From contig JAJFZO010000256.1 in assembly GCA_021397835.1 (NCBI GenBank), positions 10,001-74,000 of the forward strand: a stretch of DNA of 64,000 nt, given 5' to 3'. Shown here one piece after another: positions 1-13,550 of this stretch. The notes beneath the pieces were generated by a model. That model ran no database searches and was not told where the DNA came from. It was given only the letters and a program-made list of their open reading frames with translations. This stretch comes from Moringa oleifera (lineage: Eukaryota > Streptophyta > Magnoliopsida > Brassicales > Moringaceae). How positions within the stretch are numbered: the stretch's first letter is position 1; each line of letters opens with the position of its first letter. A program made the position numbers and the translations under genes.

Positions 1-1030
1 AAAAAAAAAAAAGGGAAACTTAAATTTCATTAAGTCAATATTTTTGTAATTAACCCTATTATTATTTTATCGAAGAACGACTCATTATTGTCTCTTGATA
101 ATTTAATTCAATTGACCTTATCACATCATGTTAACCTTGTTATTACATTCCATTTGTATTTTTTCAAAGATAATGAAAGATTTGATTTTATTATTTTTTT
201 TTTGAAAATGTTACCTTTATATTATTTTTTATTTAAATCAAATTTTAAAAATATTATTTGCCTTCTATTTATTTTATTATCATTATTATTTTAATTTGCA
301 TAAGGACATACCTCTTTTTATTTATCATTAAGAAAATTTATTTGAATACTCATGGGCTTGATTAAGACCTATGCTTTATTTCAATTGTTTGAAATGAAGA
401 AAAAAAAAAGGTTTCCTTAAGTCAATATTTTTAGATAATTTACCTTATTATTATCTTACAGATGTATAATATAACAATAGAGAGTTATTATTTTTTGATA
501 ATTTATTCAATTAACCTTATCACATCATCTTGACCTTATTATTATATTTTTTTGGATTGTCAACCTTATTATTAGCTTTTATTTTCATCAAAATTTTAAA
601 ATGTGTACCTTCTACTTACTTCATTAACATTATTATTTCATTTACATCATGAGATCATCTTTCTTTTACTGTCATTAAAAATATTTTTTCAAATACCCAT
701 GCCTTTAATTTACTTCAGTATTTTGACATTAAAAAAACTTATATTTTTGCAAGCCAAAATTTTTAGATAATTGACCCTATTATTACCTCATAGAAGTATA
801 GTATAATAATAAAAGGTTACTATTCTTTATATAATATAATTTAATTGACCTTATTGCATTATATTGATATTATTATTATTTTTTATTTATAATTTAATAA
901 GATAATAAAAAAATTAAATTTTACTAACTTATTTTTAAAAAAGAAAATTGACCTTATTATTACCTTTGATTTATGTCAAATTTTAAAAATGATTACCTCT
1001 TATATATTTTATTATTTTTATTATTTAAAT
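1..1030. repeat. Higher-order block, copy 1
   Basis: This stretch of several monomers recurs nearly unchanged at about 4911-5930 and 11600-12590. All three begin with an A-run, then 'cttaaatttcattaagtcaa', then 'tttttgtaattaaccctat', and share the same irregularities further along, such as 'cattattgtctcttgata'. Identity between blocks is visibly higher than between neighbouring monomers, which implies later duplication of a multi-monomer block. This copy is cut by the non-satellite island at about 1045. Confidence 0.7.
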
Positions 1031-1044
1031 TTACACAAGTACAC

Positions 1045-2420
1045 ATTTGCCTAGGCTTATGTGCATATATACATCTCTCTCACAAAGCACATGAGTGAAC
1101 TGGATAAATGGTGTGGCAACACTTAAGGTAAAAATGGAGGCAAAACATAAACTTATGAGAGAGTTTAAGAGTTGTTTTACTATCATCATATACAAGATAA
1201 CAACAAAGATTAAAAATAAAAACTAGAGCAGCTACTTGTAAGCATGACCCACTATATCTCAGTTACATAGTAAGTGAAAGCAGAAAAGCCTACCCATCAC
1301 TGACATCTGCACTTATGAAAAACCATACAACTTAGGAAAATGATTTATGAATAACAATGTAAAATTCTAGATATTTGAATTCGAAATTCAGAACTTTATC
1401 GTTTACTATGCCTAAAATTGAAGATAAGCTACTAAATATATTTATAAAACCATAGCCTTGAGTCATGACAAATTTAACAGCTTAATATATTAATGTTAAT
1501 GTAAATAAAGAGTGAATTTATATGATACAATGCATACTAAACTGTGATTCATGGAAGGACAGGAAAGGGAGAAGCAAATTCTTAATTAAACTTATAGTGG
1601 CCATGCTTATGTATTGAACTTATAGTGATAGCAGGTTCTATATTAGACTTATAGACAAGAAGTTAGCAAAATTTGTTTAAGTGTATTGATAAAGTGAATA
1701 TTGGACTTACAGTGGCAGAGGTTCTGCTCTTTCTTTTGTAGTCTCTTTAATAGTATATTGATAAACATCAGGCTGACACTTGAAAAGGTTCTATTGTAAA
1801 ATAAGCTGCTAACCAATTTTAAACTAAAGTCCATCCCTACTTTTAAAAATTACAAAAATCCAGATATTTTCTATTTACAATATATCTCATTTTCACTTAT
1901 CTTCAAACATCTATAGAAAACCAGAGAAGTGATGCCACGAAATATATTACAGAACAAGCACTAAAAGGCTTCAGATTCTAGCAAATCTTACAATTCTAGG
2001 CATTGTAATATCTTTATATGGATCATATTTATAAAATCATAGCCTTGCTGCAAGCATAAAAATATCCAATATCAATGGAGTGTTTACCACTTTAATTTAG
2101 TATCAATGGAGTGTTCACCATTGACTCATGGCGAATTTAACAACATAATATATCAATGAAAATCTAATTAAAGAGTGAACTTCTATGATGCAATACAACT
2201 TAAAAACCCAAAACTGGAAAGATAGGAAACGGAGAAGTAGATTCCAAACCCCCAACCTTTAACACTTAACCCCTAAACCTTAAACCCTAACCTTTAACCC
2301 TTAACCTCTAAATCCTAACCCCTGAACCCAAACCCCAAACTCCAAATCTCAAACTCCCAAACCCCTAAAACCCTTGAACGCCAAACCCAAAACCCCTAAA
2401 CCCTAAACCCTATAGTGAAA
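1045..2420. other. Non-satellite island inside the array
   Basis: The monomer landmarks stop near 1045 and resume near 2420. The island is less AT-extreme and has no protein-coding frame of note. It carries two related segments: about 1430-1585 and about 2020-2242 share 'tttataaaa.catagccttg', then 'atg.c.aatttaaca.c', 'taaagagtgaa' and a closing 'gga.aggaaa.ggagaag' string. This indicates an internal duplication of a 150-220-bp unit. It may be an inserted element or a gap between two satellite domains. Confidence 0.55.
2248..2412. repeat. Degenerate plant-telomere-like tract (CCCTAAA-type)
   Basis: About 165 bp of C-rich heptamer-like repeats such as 'aacccctaaaccttaaaccc', decaying into 'ccaaa' variants, and closing with perfect units ('ccctaaaccctaaaccct') at 2395-2412. 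The plant telomere repeat on this strand is CCCTAAA. It is interstitial here, with array sequence on both sides. It could mark an old end-joining or repair event, or be independent low-complexity expansion. Confidence 0.65.
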
Positions 2421-4539
2421 TATTTAATTTTTAAAAATTGTTATCATTATTAAATTCATTATCATTTGAATTCACACAAGGAAATCACTTCTCTTTTGCT
2501 ATCATTAAATATATTTTTTTAATGCCCATGGGCTTTAATACAATCTTTGCTCTACCTTATTTGAAATTAAAAATGTTTAGATTTCATTAGGTCAACATTA
2601 ATTTTTTTATAATAAAGGCTTATTATTATTATTATTTTAGGACAATATTATTAGATCAACACTATTGTTACCTCATAGAAGTATAATATAACATAATAAA
2701 GAGTTATTGGTTTTTGATAAGTTAATTCAATTGACCTTATCATCTAGTATTGACCCTATTATCACCTTTTGTTTACATTTTTTTAGATAATAAAAGATTA
2801 ATTTTTATTAACTATTTTGTTTAGAAAATTGACCTTATTATTACCTTCTAATTACATTAAATTTTAAAAATAATTAATTTTGTCTAATTTTTTGTCATTA
2901 TTATTTCAATTTGCACAAGAAAATCATCGTTGTTTAGCTATCATTGAATAGATATTTTTTGAATGCCCATGGGCTTTATTACTACTTTTACTCCATTTCA
3001 GTAGTGAAATTAAAAAACTTAGATTTTATTAAGTCAATATTTTTGAATAATTGACCCAATCATTACCTTATAAAAGCATATGTAATAATAAATGACTACT
3101 ATTTTTTGGATAATTTAACTGAATTGACCTTATCATATTATATTGACATTATTAATACTTCATATTTGCAATTTTATGAAAGCTAAATTTTATTAACTTT
3201 TTTAAAAAAAATTAACATTATTAGTACTTTCTATTTACATCAAATTTTAAAAATGATTACTTTTTATCTACTTTATTATCATTATTATTTTAGTTTACAC
3301 ATGAAGATCATCTTGTTATTTTTATTATGTCAATTTTTTTGGATAACTGATCTTGTTATTACCTTATAAAAATGTAATGTAAATAAGATTTAACTTTTTA
3401 TAATTTAATGTAATTGACATTATCACATTATGTTGACCTTATTACATTATATTGACCTTGTTACATTATTTGACCTTATTATTACCATCAGTTTGCAAAT
3501 ATTAAATTTTATTAACTAATATTTTGAAAAATTGACCTTATTGTCACCTTTGATTTACATCAAATTTTAAAAATGATTACCTTTTACCTAATTTATTATC
3601 ATTATTATTTTAATTTATATAAAGATACCCCTTTTTTTTTTGCTATCATTAAAAAGATTTTCTTGAATGTCCATGGACTTTATTTCTACTTTTACTCTTT
3701 GCAATCATTTGAAATTAAAAAAAAAAAGAAAAACTTAGATTTCATTACGCTAATATTTTAGGACAATTGGCTCCACTATTACTTTATATAAGCATAACAT
3801 AATAATAAAGGGCTATTATTTTCTGTATAATTTAATTCAATTAACCTTATGACTTTATATTCACATTGTTATTATCGTTTGTTTCTATTGAGATAATGAA
3901 AGATTGAATTTTATTAACTATTTTTAAAAAATTGACCATATTATTACCTTACATCAAATTTTAAAAGTAATTATCTTTCACCTACTTTATTATTATTATA
4001 TATTACCATTATTATTTACAGAAGAAGATCGCCTTTTTTAGCCATCATTTGAAAGATTTTTGAATATCCATGGGCTTTATTAATACCTTACGTTGTTTCA
4101 GTCTTTTGAAATAAAAAAACAAGAACTTAAATTTCATTAAGTCAATATTTTTGGATATTTAACCCTATTGTTACCTAATATTACCTAACAAAAGAATAAT
4201 GCAATAAGAAATAATTATTGTTTCTTGATAATTTAATTCAGTTGATCTTATCACATTATGTTGACTTATTATTACCTTCTATTTATATTTTTTTAAAGTA
4301 TTAAAATTTTAAATTTTATTAACTATTTTTTAAAAAAATTATCTTATTATTACTCTTTATTTACATCCATTTTTAAAAATAATTATCTTTTATTTATTTT
4401 ATTATCATTATTATTTTAATTTCCATAAAGAGATCACTTTTCTTCGGCTATCACTAAAAAAATTTATTTGAATGCTCATGGACTTTATTAATACCTTTAG
4501 TTTGTGTGTTTTTTTCAATCGTCAAATTAAAAAAAAATA

Positions 4540-5930
4540 GATTTTATTAAGTCAATATTTTTTGGATAATTATTATTATCTTTTAGAAGTATAATGTAAC
4601 AATAAAAGATTATTATGTTTTTGGATAATTTAAGTCAATTGACCTTATCACGTTCTATTGACATTGTTATTACTTTCTATTTTTTAAGTAATTATTTTAT
4701 TAACTATATTTTTTAGAAAATTGACCTTTTTATTATTTTTATTTATATCAAATTTTAAAAACGATTACTTTTTGTCTAATTTATTATTATTATAATTTTA
4801 ATTTACACAAAGAGATCACCTTTCTTTGACTATCATTAAGAAAGATGTTTTTTGATAATGCCCGTGGGCTTTATTAATACCATTACTCTATTTTAGTTGT
4901 TTGTTATGAAAAAGAAAAAAGAAACTTAAATTTCATTAAGTCAATATTTTTGTAATTAACCCTATCATTATCTTATAGAAGAACGAGTCATTATTGTCTC
5001 TTGATAATTTAATTCAATTGACCTTATCACATCATGTTGATCTCATTATTACATTCTATTTGTGTTTTTCCAAAGATAATGAAAGATTTGATTTTATTAA
5101 TTTTTTTTAAAAATGTTACCTTTATATTATTTTTTATTTAAATCAAATTTTAAAAATATTATTTGCCTTCTATTTATTTTATTATCATTATTATTTTGAT
5201 TTGCATAAGGAAATACCTCTTTTTATTTATCATTAAGAAAATTTATTTGAATACTCATGGGCTTGATTAATACCTATGCTTTATTTCAATTGTTTGAAAT
5301 GAAGAAAAAAAAAAAGTTTCGTTAAGTCAATATTTTTAGATAATTTAACTTATTGTTATCTTATAGAAGTATAATATAACAATAAAGAGTCACGATTTTT
5401 TGATAATTTATTCAATTAACCTTATCACATCATCTTGACCTTATTATTACTTTTTTTTGAATTGTCAACCTTATTATTAGCTTTTATTTTCATCAAAATT
5501 TTAAAATGAGTACCTTCTATTTACTTCATTAACATTATTATTTTTATTTACATTATGAGATCATCTTTCTTTTACTGTCATTAAAAATATTTTTCCAAAT
5601 ACCCATACCTATAATCTACTTCAGTATTTTGAAATTAAAAAAACTTAAATTTTTGCAAGCCAAAATTTTTGGATAATTGACCCTATTATTACCTCATAGA
5701 AGTATGGTATAATAATAAAAGGTTATTATTCCTTATATAATATAATTTAATTGACCTTATCACAATATATTAATATTATTATTATCTTTTATTTATAATT
5801 TAATAAGATAATAAAAATTAAATTTTACTAACTTATTTAAAAAAAAAAATTGACCTTATTATTACCTTTGATTTATGCCAAATTTTAAAAATGATTACCT
5901 TTTATCTATTTTATTATTGTTATTATTTAA
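4540..5930. repeat. Higher-order block, copy 2
   Basis: The block matches 11230-12590 at an offset of about 6690 bp, and its part from 4911 onward also matches 1-1030 at an offset of about 4906 bp. The shared part includes an unusual short monomer with 'ttttttggataattattatt' near 4557 and 11257. Same order and same small insertions are kept. Confidence 0.7.
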
Positions 5931-7214
5931 ATTTACACAAGTAAATCACCTTTCTTTAACATCATTAAAACGATCTTTTTGAATGCCCATAGGCTCTATT
6001 AATACCTTATTATTTTCTACGAAAGTATAATATAATAATAAAAAAATTTATTTTTTAATAATTTAATTTAATTGATCTTATCATATATGTTCACCTTATT
6101 GTAAATTTTTATTGGTGAGTTTCTTGCTTTTTTTTTGTGAGATAATGAAAGATTAAATTTCATTAACATTTTTTGAAAAATTATCTTATTATTAGCTGTT
6201 ATCTATGATAAATTTCAAAAATAATTATATTTTATTTATTTATTATTATTATTATTTTAATTTAGAGGAAGAGATCACCTTTCTTTAGTTATCAGTAAAA
6301 AGATATTTTTTCAACGCCATTGGCTTTATTAATACCTTTACTCTACTTCAGTCAATTGAAATTAAAAAAGTTTAGATTTCATTAAGTCAATATTCTTAGA
6401 TAATTAATCCCATTGTTACTTTATAGAATTATAATGTAATATAGTAAAGTGTTATTATTTTTTAATAACTTAATTCAGTTGACCTTATTATTACCTTATG
6501 TTAGCTTTTTTTTAGATAATAAAATATTAAATTTTATTAATACTTTTGTATGAAAAATTGACCTTATCATCAAGTTATATTCACATCAAATTTTAAAAAC
6601 GATAACTTTTTATCTACTTTATTATCTTTGTTATTTTCATTTACATAGGGATATCATCTTTTTTTTGGCTATCATTAGAAAGCTTTTTTCAAATGCCCAT
6701 GGGCTTTATTAATACCTTTGTTCTATTTTAGTGGTTTGAAATGAAAAAAAAAGACAAACTTAGATTTCATTAAGTTAATATTTTTGGATAATTAACACTA
6801 TTATTACCTTACAGAAAAATGATGTGAAAATAAAGTGTTATTGTTTCTTGATAATTCAATTCAATTGACCTTATCACACCATGTTAACCTTCTTATTACC
6901 TTCTGTTTCTAATTTTTTAAGATAGTCAAAAATTAAATTTTATTAACTTTTTAAATAAAATTTGTTTTATTATTATCTCCTATTTACAACAAATTTTAAA
7001 ATATGATTTATCTACTTTATTTACATTATGATTTTAATTGACATAAGGATAACACATTTCTTCAACTATCATTAAAATTTGTTTTTTTGAATGCATATGG
7101 GCTTTATTAATACTTTTGCTCTACTGTAGCCATTAGAAAATAAAAGTTTAGATTTCATTAAGCATTAATTTTTGGATAATTGACCCTATTATTAATTTAT
7201 AAAGGTATAATGTG

Positions 7215-7286
7215 GTATAATAAAGAGTTATTATTCTTTGATAATAAAGAGTTATTATTCTTTGATAATAAAGAGTTATTATTTTC
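7215..7286. repeat. 24-bp tandem repeat, three copies
   Basis: Three head-to-tail copies of a 24-bp unit beginning 'ataaagagttattattcttt', the last incomplete. It lies inside one satellite monomer and is a local expansion of the monomer's own 'ataataaagagttattattt' segment. Confidence 0.8.
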
Positions 7287-10200
7287 TTTATTAAGTTAAT
7301 AAAAAGTTTGCATTTTTTAAGATAATGAAAGATTAAATTTTATTAACTACTTTAAAAAAAAAAACCTTTTCATTACCTTCTACTTCATCAAATTTTAAAA
7401 ATAATTTACTTCTATTTACTTTATTGTAATTGTTGTTTTAATTTACACTAGGAAATCATCAAAAAAAAAAAATTTCAAATGACCATGGGCTTTGTTTCTA
7501 CTTTGCTCTGTTTTAATCATGAAATTAAAAACTTTAGATTTCATTTAAATAATAATTTTAGATAATTGACTCTATTATTATTTTATAAAAAGATAATATA
7601 AAAATAAAAAATTATTATTATTTGGATAATTTAATTCAACTAACCCCAAATCTATTTCTTTCCCATTGCATCAAGAAAATGAAAATGATTACTTTATACC
7701 TACTTTATTATAATTATATTTATTTTAATTTAGACGTGTTAATCACCTTTGTTTAGCCATCATTAAATGGATTTTTTTGAATGTCTATGGACATTATTAC
7801 TACCTTTGCTCTACTTTAGTCATTTGAAATTAAAACAATTTAGATTTTATTAAGTCAATATTTTTGGATAACTAATCTTGTTATTACCTTATAAAAATGT
7901 AATGTAAATAAGATTTACTTTTTTATAATTTAATTTAATTGACCTTATCACATTATATTGATCTTATTATTACCATCTAATATAATAATAAAGGGCTATT
8001 ATCTTTTGTAAATTTAATTCAATTAAATTGACATTGTTATTATCGTTTGTTTCTATTTGAGATAATGAAACATTGAATTTTATTAACTATTTTTAAAAAA
8101 TTGACCATATTGTTACATTACATCAAATTTTGAAATTAATTATCTTTCACCTACTTTACTATTATTATTATTATCATTATTATTTACAAAAGAAGATTAC
8201 CTTTTTTTAGACATCATTTGAAAGATTTTTGAATATCTATGGGCTTTATTAATATCGTACTCTGTTTCAGTCTTTTGAAATGAATAAACAAAAACTTAAA
8301 TTTCATTAAGTCAATATTTTTGGATATTTAACCGTATTACTACCTAATATTACCTAATAGAAGAATAATGTAATAAGAAACAATTATTGTTTCTTGATAA
8401 TTTACTTCAATTGACCTTATCACATTATGTTGACCTATTGTTACCTTCTATTTATATTTTTTTAAGGTAATGAAAATTTTAATTTTATTAACTATTTTTT
8501 GGAAAATTTATCTTATTATTACCTTTTATTCACATCAATTTTAAAAAATGATTATCTTCTATTTATATTATTATCATTATTATTTTAACTTACATAAGGA
8601 GATCACTTTTCTTCGGCTATCATTTAAAAAATTTATTTGAATGCACATGGACTTTATTGATACCTTTAGCTTGCGTTATTTTTTTTTTTTTTTTTGAGAT
8701 AACGGAAGATTAAATTTTATTAACAATTTTTTTGGGATGTTGACCTTATTATTACCTTCTATTTATATCAAATTTTAAAAATGGTTACCTTCTACCTACT
8801 TCATTGTCATTATTATTTTATTTCAACTATGAGATCACTTGCTTCTACTATCATTTAAAATATTATTTTAAAAGCCGAAAGGCTTTATTAATACTTTTAC
8901 TCGACTTTAGTAATTTGAAATTCAAAACACTTAGATATTTGTAAGTCAACATTTTGGATAATTAACCCTATCATTACCTTTCAAAAGTATAATGTAGTGA
9001 TGAACTTTATCACATTATATTGACATTATTATTACTTTTTATTTGCAATTTAATATGATAATGAAAGATTAAATTTTATTAACTATTTTTTAGAAAATTG
9101 ACCTTATTATCGCCTTTGAATTACATTAAATTTTAAAAATGATTATTTTTTACCTACTTTGCTATTATTACTATTTTAATTTATACAAGGAGATTATCTT
9201 TCTTAAATTATCATTAAAAATTTTTTTTTGAACTCCCCCATGGCTTTATTAATATCTTTGTACTACATTCATTTGAGATGCAAAAAACTTAGATTTCATT
9301 ATGTCAAAATTTTTTGATAATGGACCCTATTATCGCCTTACAAAAACTATAATGTAATAATAAAAAGTTATTTTTTAATAATTTCATTTAATTGACTTTA
9401 TTATATATGATGACCTGGTTTTTACTTTTTCTGTGTTTTTTTGGAAAAAAAATGAAAGATTAAATTTTATTAACTATTTCGTTGAAAAATTTAGTATATC
9501 GTTGCATTCTATTAAATTTTAAAAATGATTACCTTCTATCTACTTTATTATCATTATCATTTTAATTTACGCAAAGAGATCATCTTTCTTTATATCATTA
9601 AAAAAACTTTTTTGAATGCCCATGAGATTTATTATTATCTTTGCTCCATTTTAGTCTTTTGTAATTAAAAAAGTTTAGATTTTCTTAAGTCAATATTTTT
9701 GGATAATTAATCCTAGTATTACCTTATAAAAGTACAATGTAATGTAATAAAGTGTTATATATTATTTTTTTGATAATTTAATTCAATTGACCTTATCACA
9801 AGATGTTGGGCATATTATTACCTTTTGTTTGTGTTTTCGTTTTTTGGAGATAATGAAAAACTAAATTTTATTAAGTGCTTCTTTTAGAAAATTGACCCTA
9901 TTATTACCTTCTATTTATATGAAATTTTAAAAATTGATGAACTTTTATCAATTACATTATCATTGTTATTTTAATTTACATAAGAGATCACCTTTCTATA
10001 ACTATCATTAAATAGATTTGTTTTAATCCCCATGGACTTTATTACTACCTTTACTCTATTTTAGTCATGTGAAATTAAAAAAAAGCTTAGATTTTATTAA
10101 TTCAATATTATTGGATAATTGACCTTTTTATTACCTTCTAGAAGTATAATGTAATAATAAAGAATCATTATTTTTTGGATAATTTAATTCAATTGTCCTT

Positions 10201-11229
10201 ATCAAATTACATTGATATTAGTATTACTTTCTATCTGCAATTTTATCTAATAATTAATGATTAAATTTTACAAACTATATTTCTTTTCTTGAAAATTTGA
10301 CATTATTATTACATTATATTTGCATCAAATTTTAAAAATGATCACCTACTATTCCTTTATTATCAGTATTATTTTAATCTACAAAAGCAAATCATCTTTC
10401 TTTAGATATCATTAAATAAATTTTTTTTCATGCCCTTGGGCTTTATTACTCCCTTTCCTCTACTTTAATCATTTATTTTTTAAAAAAAAAATAGATTTCA
10501 GAAAGCCAACATTTTTGAATAATTGACTCTATTATTACCATATAGAAGTACACTGTAATTATTATTTTTTGGATAATCTAATCCAATCACCTAATCAAAT
10601 TATATTAACATTATTATTACTATTATTTGTAATTTTATGAAAACATTTTTTAAGAAAATTGACTCTATTATTACATTTAATTTACTTCAAATTTTAAAAA
10701 TGATTATAATTATTAATTTTATTATTATCTTAATTTACACAAAAAATCACCTTTCATTAGCTATCATTAAATAGATTTTTTTTTACGTACATGGGCTTTA
10801 ATACTATCATTGCTCCATTTGAGTCACTTACAATTAAAAAAAAATAAATTTTATTAAGTCAATATTTTTGAATAATTGATCATATTATTGCCTCATAGAA
10901 TTATAATGTAACATAATAAAGAGTTGTAATTTTTTCGACAATTTAAGTTAATTAACCTTATCACATAATATTGACCTTAGTTGTTTACTCTTTTTTTTTT
11001 TTTAGATAATAAAAGATTAAATTTTATTAACTATTTTTTTTACAAAATTGACCTTATTATTACCTTCTATTTACAGTAAATTTTAAAATAATTACTTTTA
11101 TCCAATTTTTTATCATTATTATTTCAATTTGCATAAGGAAATCATCGTTGCTTAGCTCTCATTGAATAGATTTTTTGGAATATCCATGGGTTTTATTACT
11201 ACCTTTGCTCTATTTCGGTCATCAAATTA

Positions 11230-12590
11230 AAAAGAAATTAAATTTTATTAAGTCAATATTTTTTGGATAATTATTATTATCTTTTAGAAGTATAATGTAA
11301 CAATAAAAGATTATTATATTTTTGGATAATTTAAGTCAATTGATCTTATCGCATTCTATTGACATTGTTATTACTTTTTATTTTATAAGTAATTATTTTA
11401 TTAACTATATTTTTTAGAAAATTGACCTTTTATTATTTTTTATTTATATCAAATTTTAAAAATAATTACTTTTTGTTTAATTTATTATAATTTTAATTTA
11501 CACAAAGAGATCACCTTTCTTTGAATATCATTAAGAAAGATGTTTTTGGATAATGCCCGTGGGTTTTATTAATACCATTATTCTATTTTAGTTGTTTGAA
11601 ATGAAAAAAAAAAACTTAAATTTCATTAAGTCAATATTTTTGTAATTAACCCTATTATTATCTTATAGAAGAATGAGTCATTATTGTCTCTTGATAATTT
11701 AATTCAATTGACCTTATCACATCAGGTTGATCTTATTATTGCATTCTATTTGCGTTTTTTCAAAGATAATGAAAGATTTGATTTTATTAATATTTTTTGA
11801 AAATGTTACCTTTATATTATCTTTTATTTAAATCAAATTTTAAAAATATTATTTGTCTTCTATTTATTTTATCATCATTATTATTTTAATTTACATAAGG
11901 AGATACCTCTTTTTATTTATCACTAAGAAAATTTATTTGAATACTCATGGGCTTCATTAATACCTGTGCTTTATTTCAATTGTTTGAAATGAAGAAAAAA
12001 AATGTTTCTTTAAGTCAATATTTTTTAGATAATTTAATTTATTATTATCTTACAGAAGTATAATATAACAATAAAGAGTCACGATTTTTTGATAATTTAT
12101 TCAATTAACCTTATTACATCATCTTGACCTTATTATTACTTTTTTTTGAATTGTCAACCTTATTATTAGCTTTTATTTTCATCAAAATTTTAAAATTAGT
12201 ACCTTCTACTTACTTCATTAGCATTATTATTTTCATTTACATTATGAGATCATCTTTCTTTTACTATCATTAAAAATATTTTTTCAAATGCCCATACCTT
12301 TAATCTACTTCAGTATTTTGAAATTAAAAAAACTTATATTTTTGCAAGCCAAATTTTTTGGATAATTGATCTTATTATTACCTCATAGACATATAGTATA
12401 ATAATAAAAGGTTATTATTCTTTATATAATATAATTTAATTGACTTATCACATTTGATATTATTATTATTATTTATTTATAATTTAATAAGATAATAAAA
12501 AATTAAATTTTACTAACTTATTTTAAAAAAAAAAAAATTGACCTTATTATTACCATTGATTTACATCAAATTTAAAAAATGATTACCCCC
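11230..12590. repeat. Higher-order block, copy 3
   Basis: Third copy of the block described at 1-1030 and 4540-5930. It differs from them by scattered substitutions and short A/T-run length changes. After about 12590 it continues into ordinary monomers and no longer follows the other two. Confidence 0.7.
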
Positions 12591-13550
12591 TCCTTACTTT
12601 ATTATCATTATTATTTTAATTTATATAAAGAGATCATCTTTATTTAAGTATCGTTAAAAAAATGTTTTTGAATGCCTATGAGCTCTATTAATATCTTTAC
12701 TCCACTTCATTCAGTTGACATGTAAAAAACTTAGATTTTAGTAAGTCAATGTTTTCTAATAATTGACCTTATTATTATCTTAGAGATGTATAACGTAATA
12801 ATAAAGAGTTACTTTTTTTATCCTTTAATTTAATTGATCTTATTATATGTGTTCACCATATTATTAACTTTTATTTTTATTTTTTTGAGATAATGAAAGA
12901 TTAAATTTTATTAACCTTTTTTTTTTTAAATTACCTTATTATTACATTTTATTTATAATAAATTTTAAAAATAATTACCTTTTATGTACTTTACTATCAT
13001 CATTATTTTAATTTACACAAGGTGATCACATTTCTTTAGCTCTCATTAAAAATATCTTTTTCAATGCTATTGACTGCACTAATACCTTTGCTCTACTTTA
13101 GTCAATTCAAATTAAAAAAGTTCAGATTTTAGTAAGATAATCTTTTTGGATAATTGACCTTATTTTTACCTCATAGAAGTATAATATAATATAATAAAGT
13201 GTTTTTATTTTTTGATAACTTACTTCAATTAACCTTATCATATAATGTTGACTTTATTATTACCTTCTGATTGCATTTTTTTTAGATAATAAAACATTAA
13301 ATTTTACTAACTATTTTTTGAAAAATTTACCTTATTATTATTACACTTTATTTACATAAAATTAGAAATGATTAACCTTTTGTCTACTTTGTTATCATTA
13401 TTATTTTAATTTACACAAAGAGATCTTTTTTTTTAGCTATCATTAAATAAATTTTTTTTTTTGAATGTCCAAATGCTTTATAACTACCTTTATTCTATTT
13501 CACTCGTGAAATTAAAAGATTAAGTTTCATTAAGTTAAATTTACTTTTTT

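Larger units (their letters stand above)
1..13550. repeat. AT-rich diverged tandem-repeat (satellite-like) array
   Basis: Nearly the whole interval consists of diverged copies of one AT-rich unit. Recurring landmarks in fixed order are a 'ttgaccttattattacctt' segment, 'aaattttaaaaatgatta', 'attattattttaatttacac', and a 'gcccatgggctttatt' box followed by 'ttagatttcattaagtcaa'. The 'catgggcttt'-like box falls near 347, 2527, 2967, 3672, 4069, 4477, 4860, 5255, 5610, 5988, 6705, 7096, 7484 and on to about 13465. From 2527 to 13465 this gives about 28 steps averaging near 390 bp, with individual spacings varying. No long ORF is present, only short stop-limited frames. The array already runs at base 1, so its left end is outside the window. 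The right end fades near 13550. An unrelated island interrupts it at about 1045-2420. It could be a satellite or an amplified non-coding transposon fragment; the sequence alone does not decide. Confidence 0.85.

Noticed and set aside
1..13550. The regular array considered as a CRISPR array or origin
   Set aside because: Repeats are long, diverged and without unique spacers, in a plant nuclear setting; no cas genes are present.
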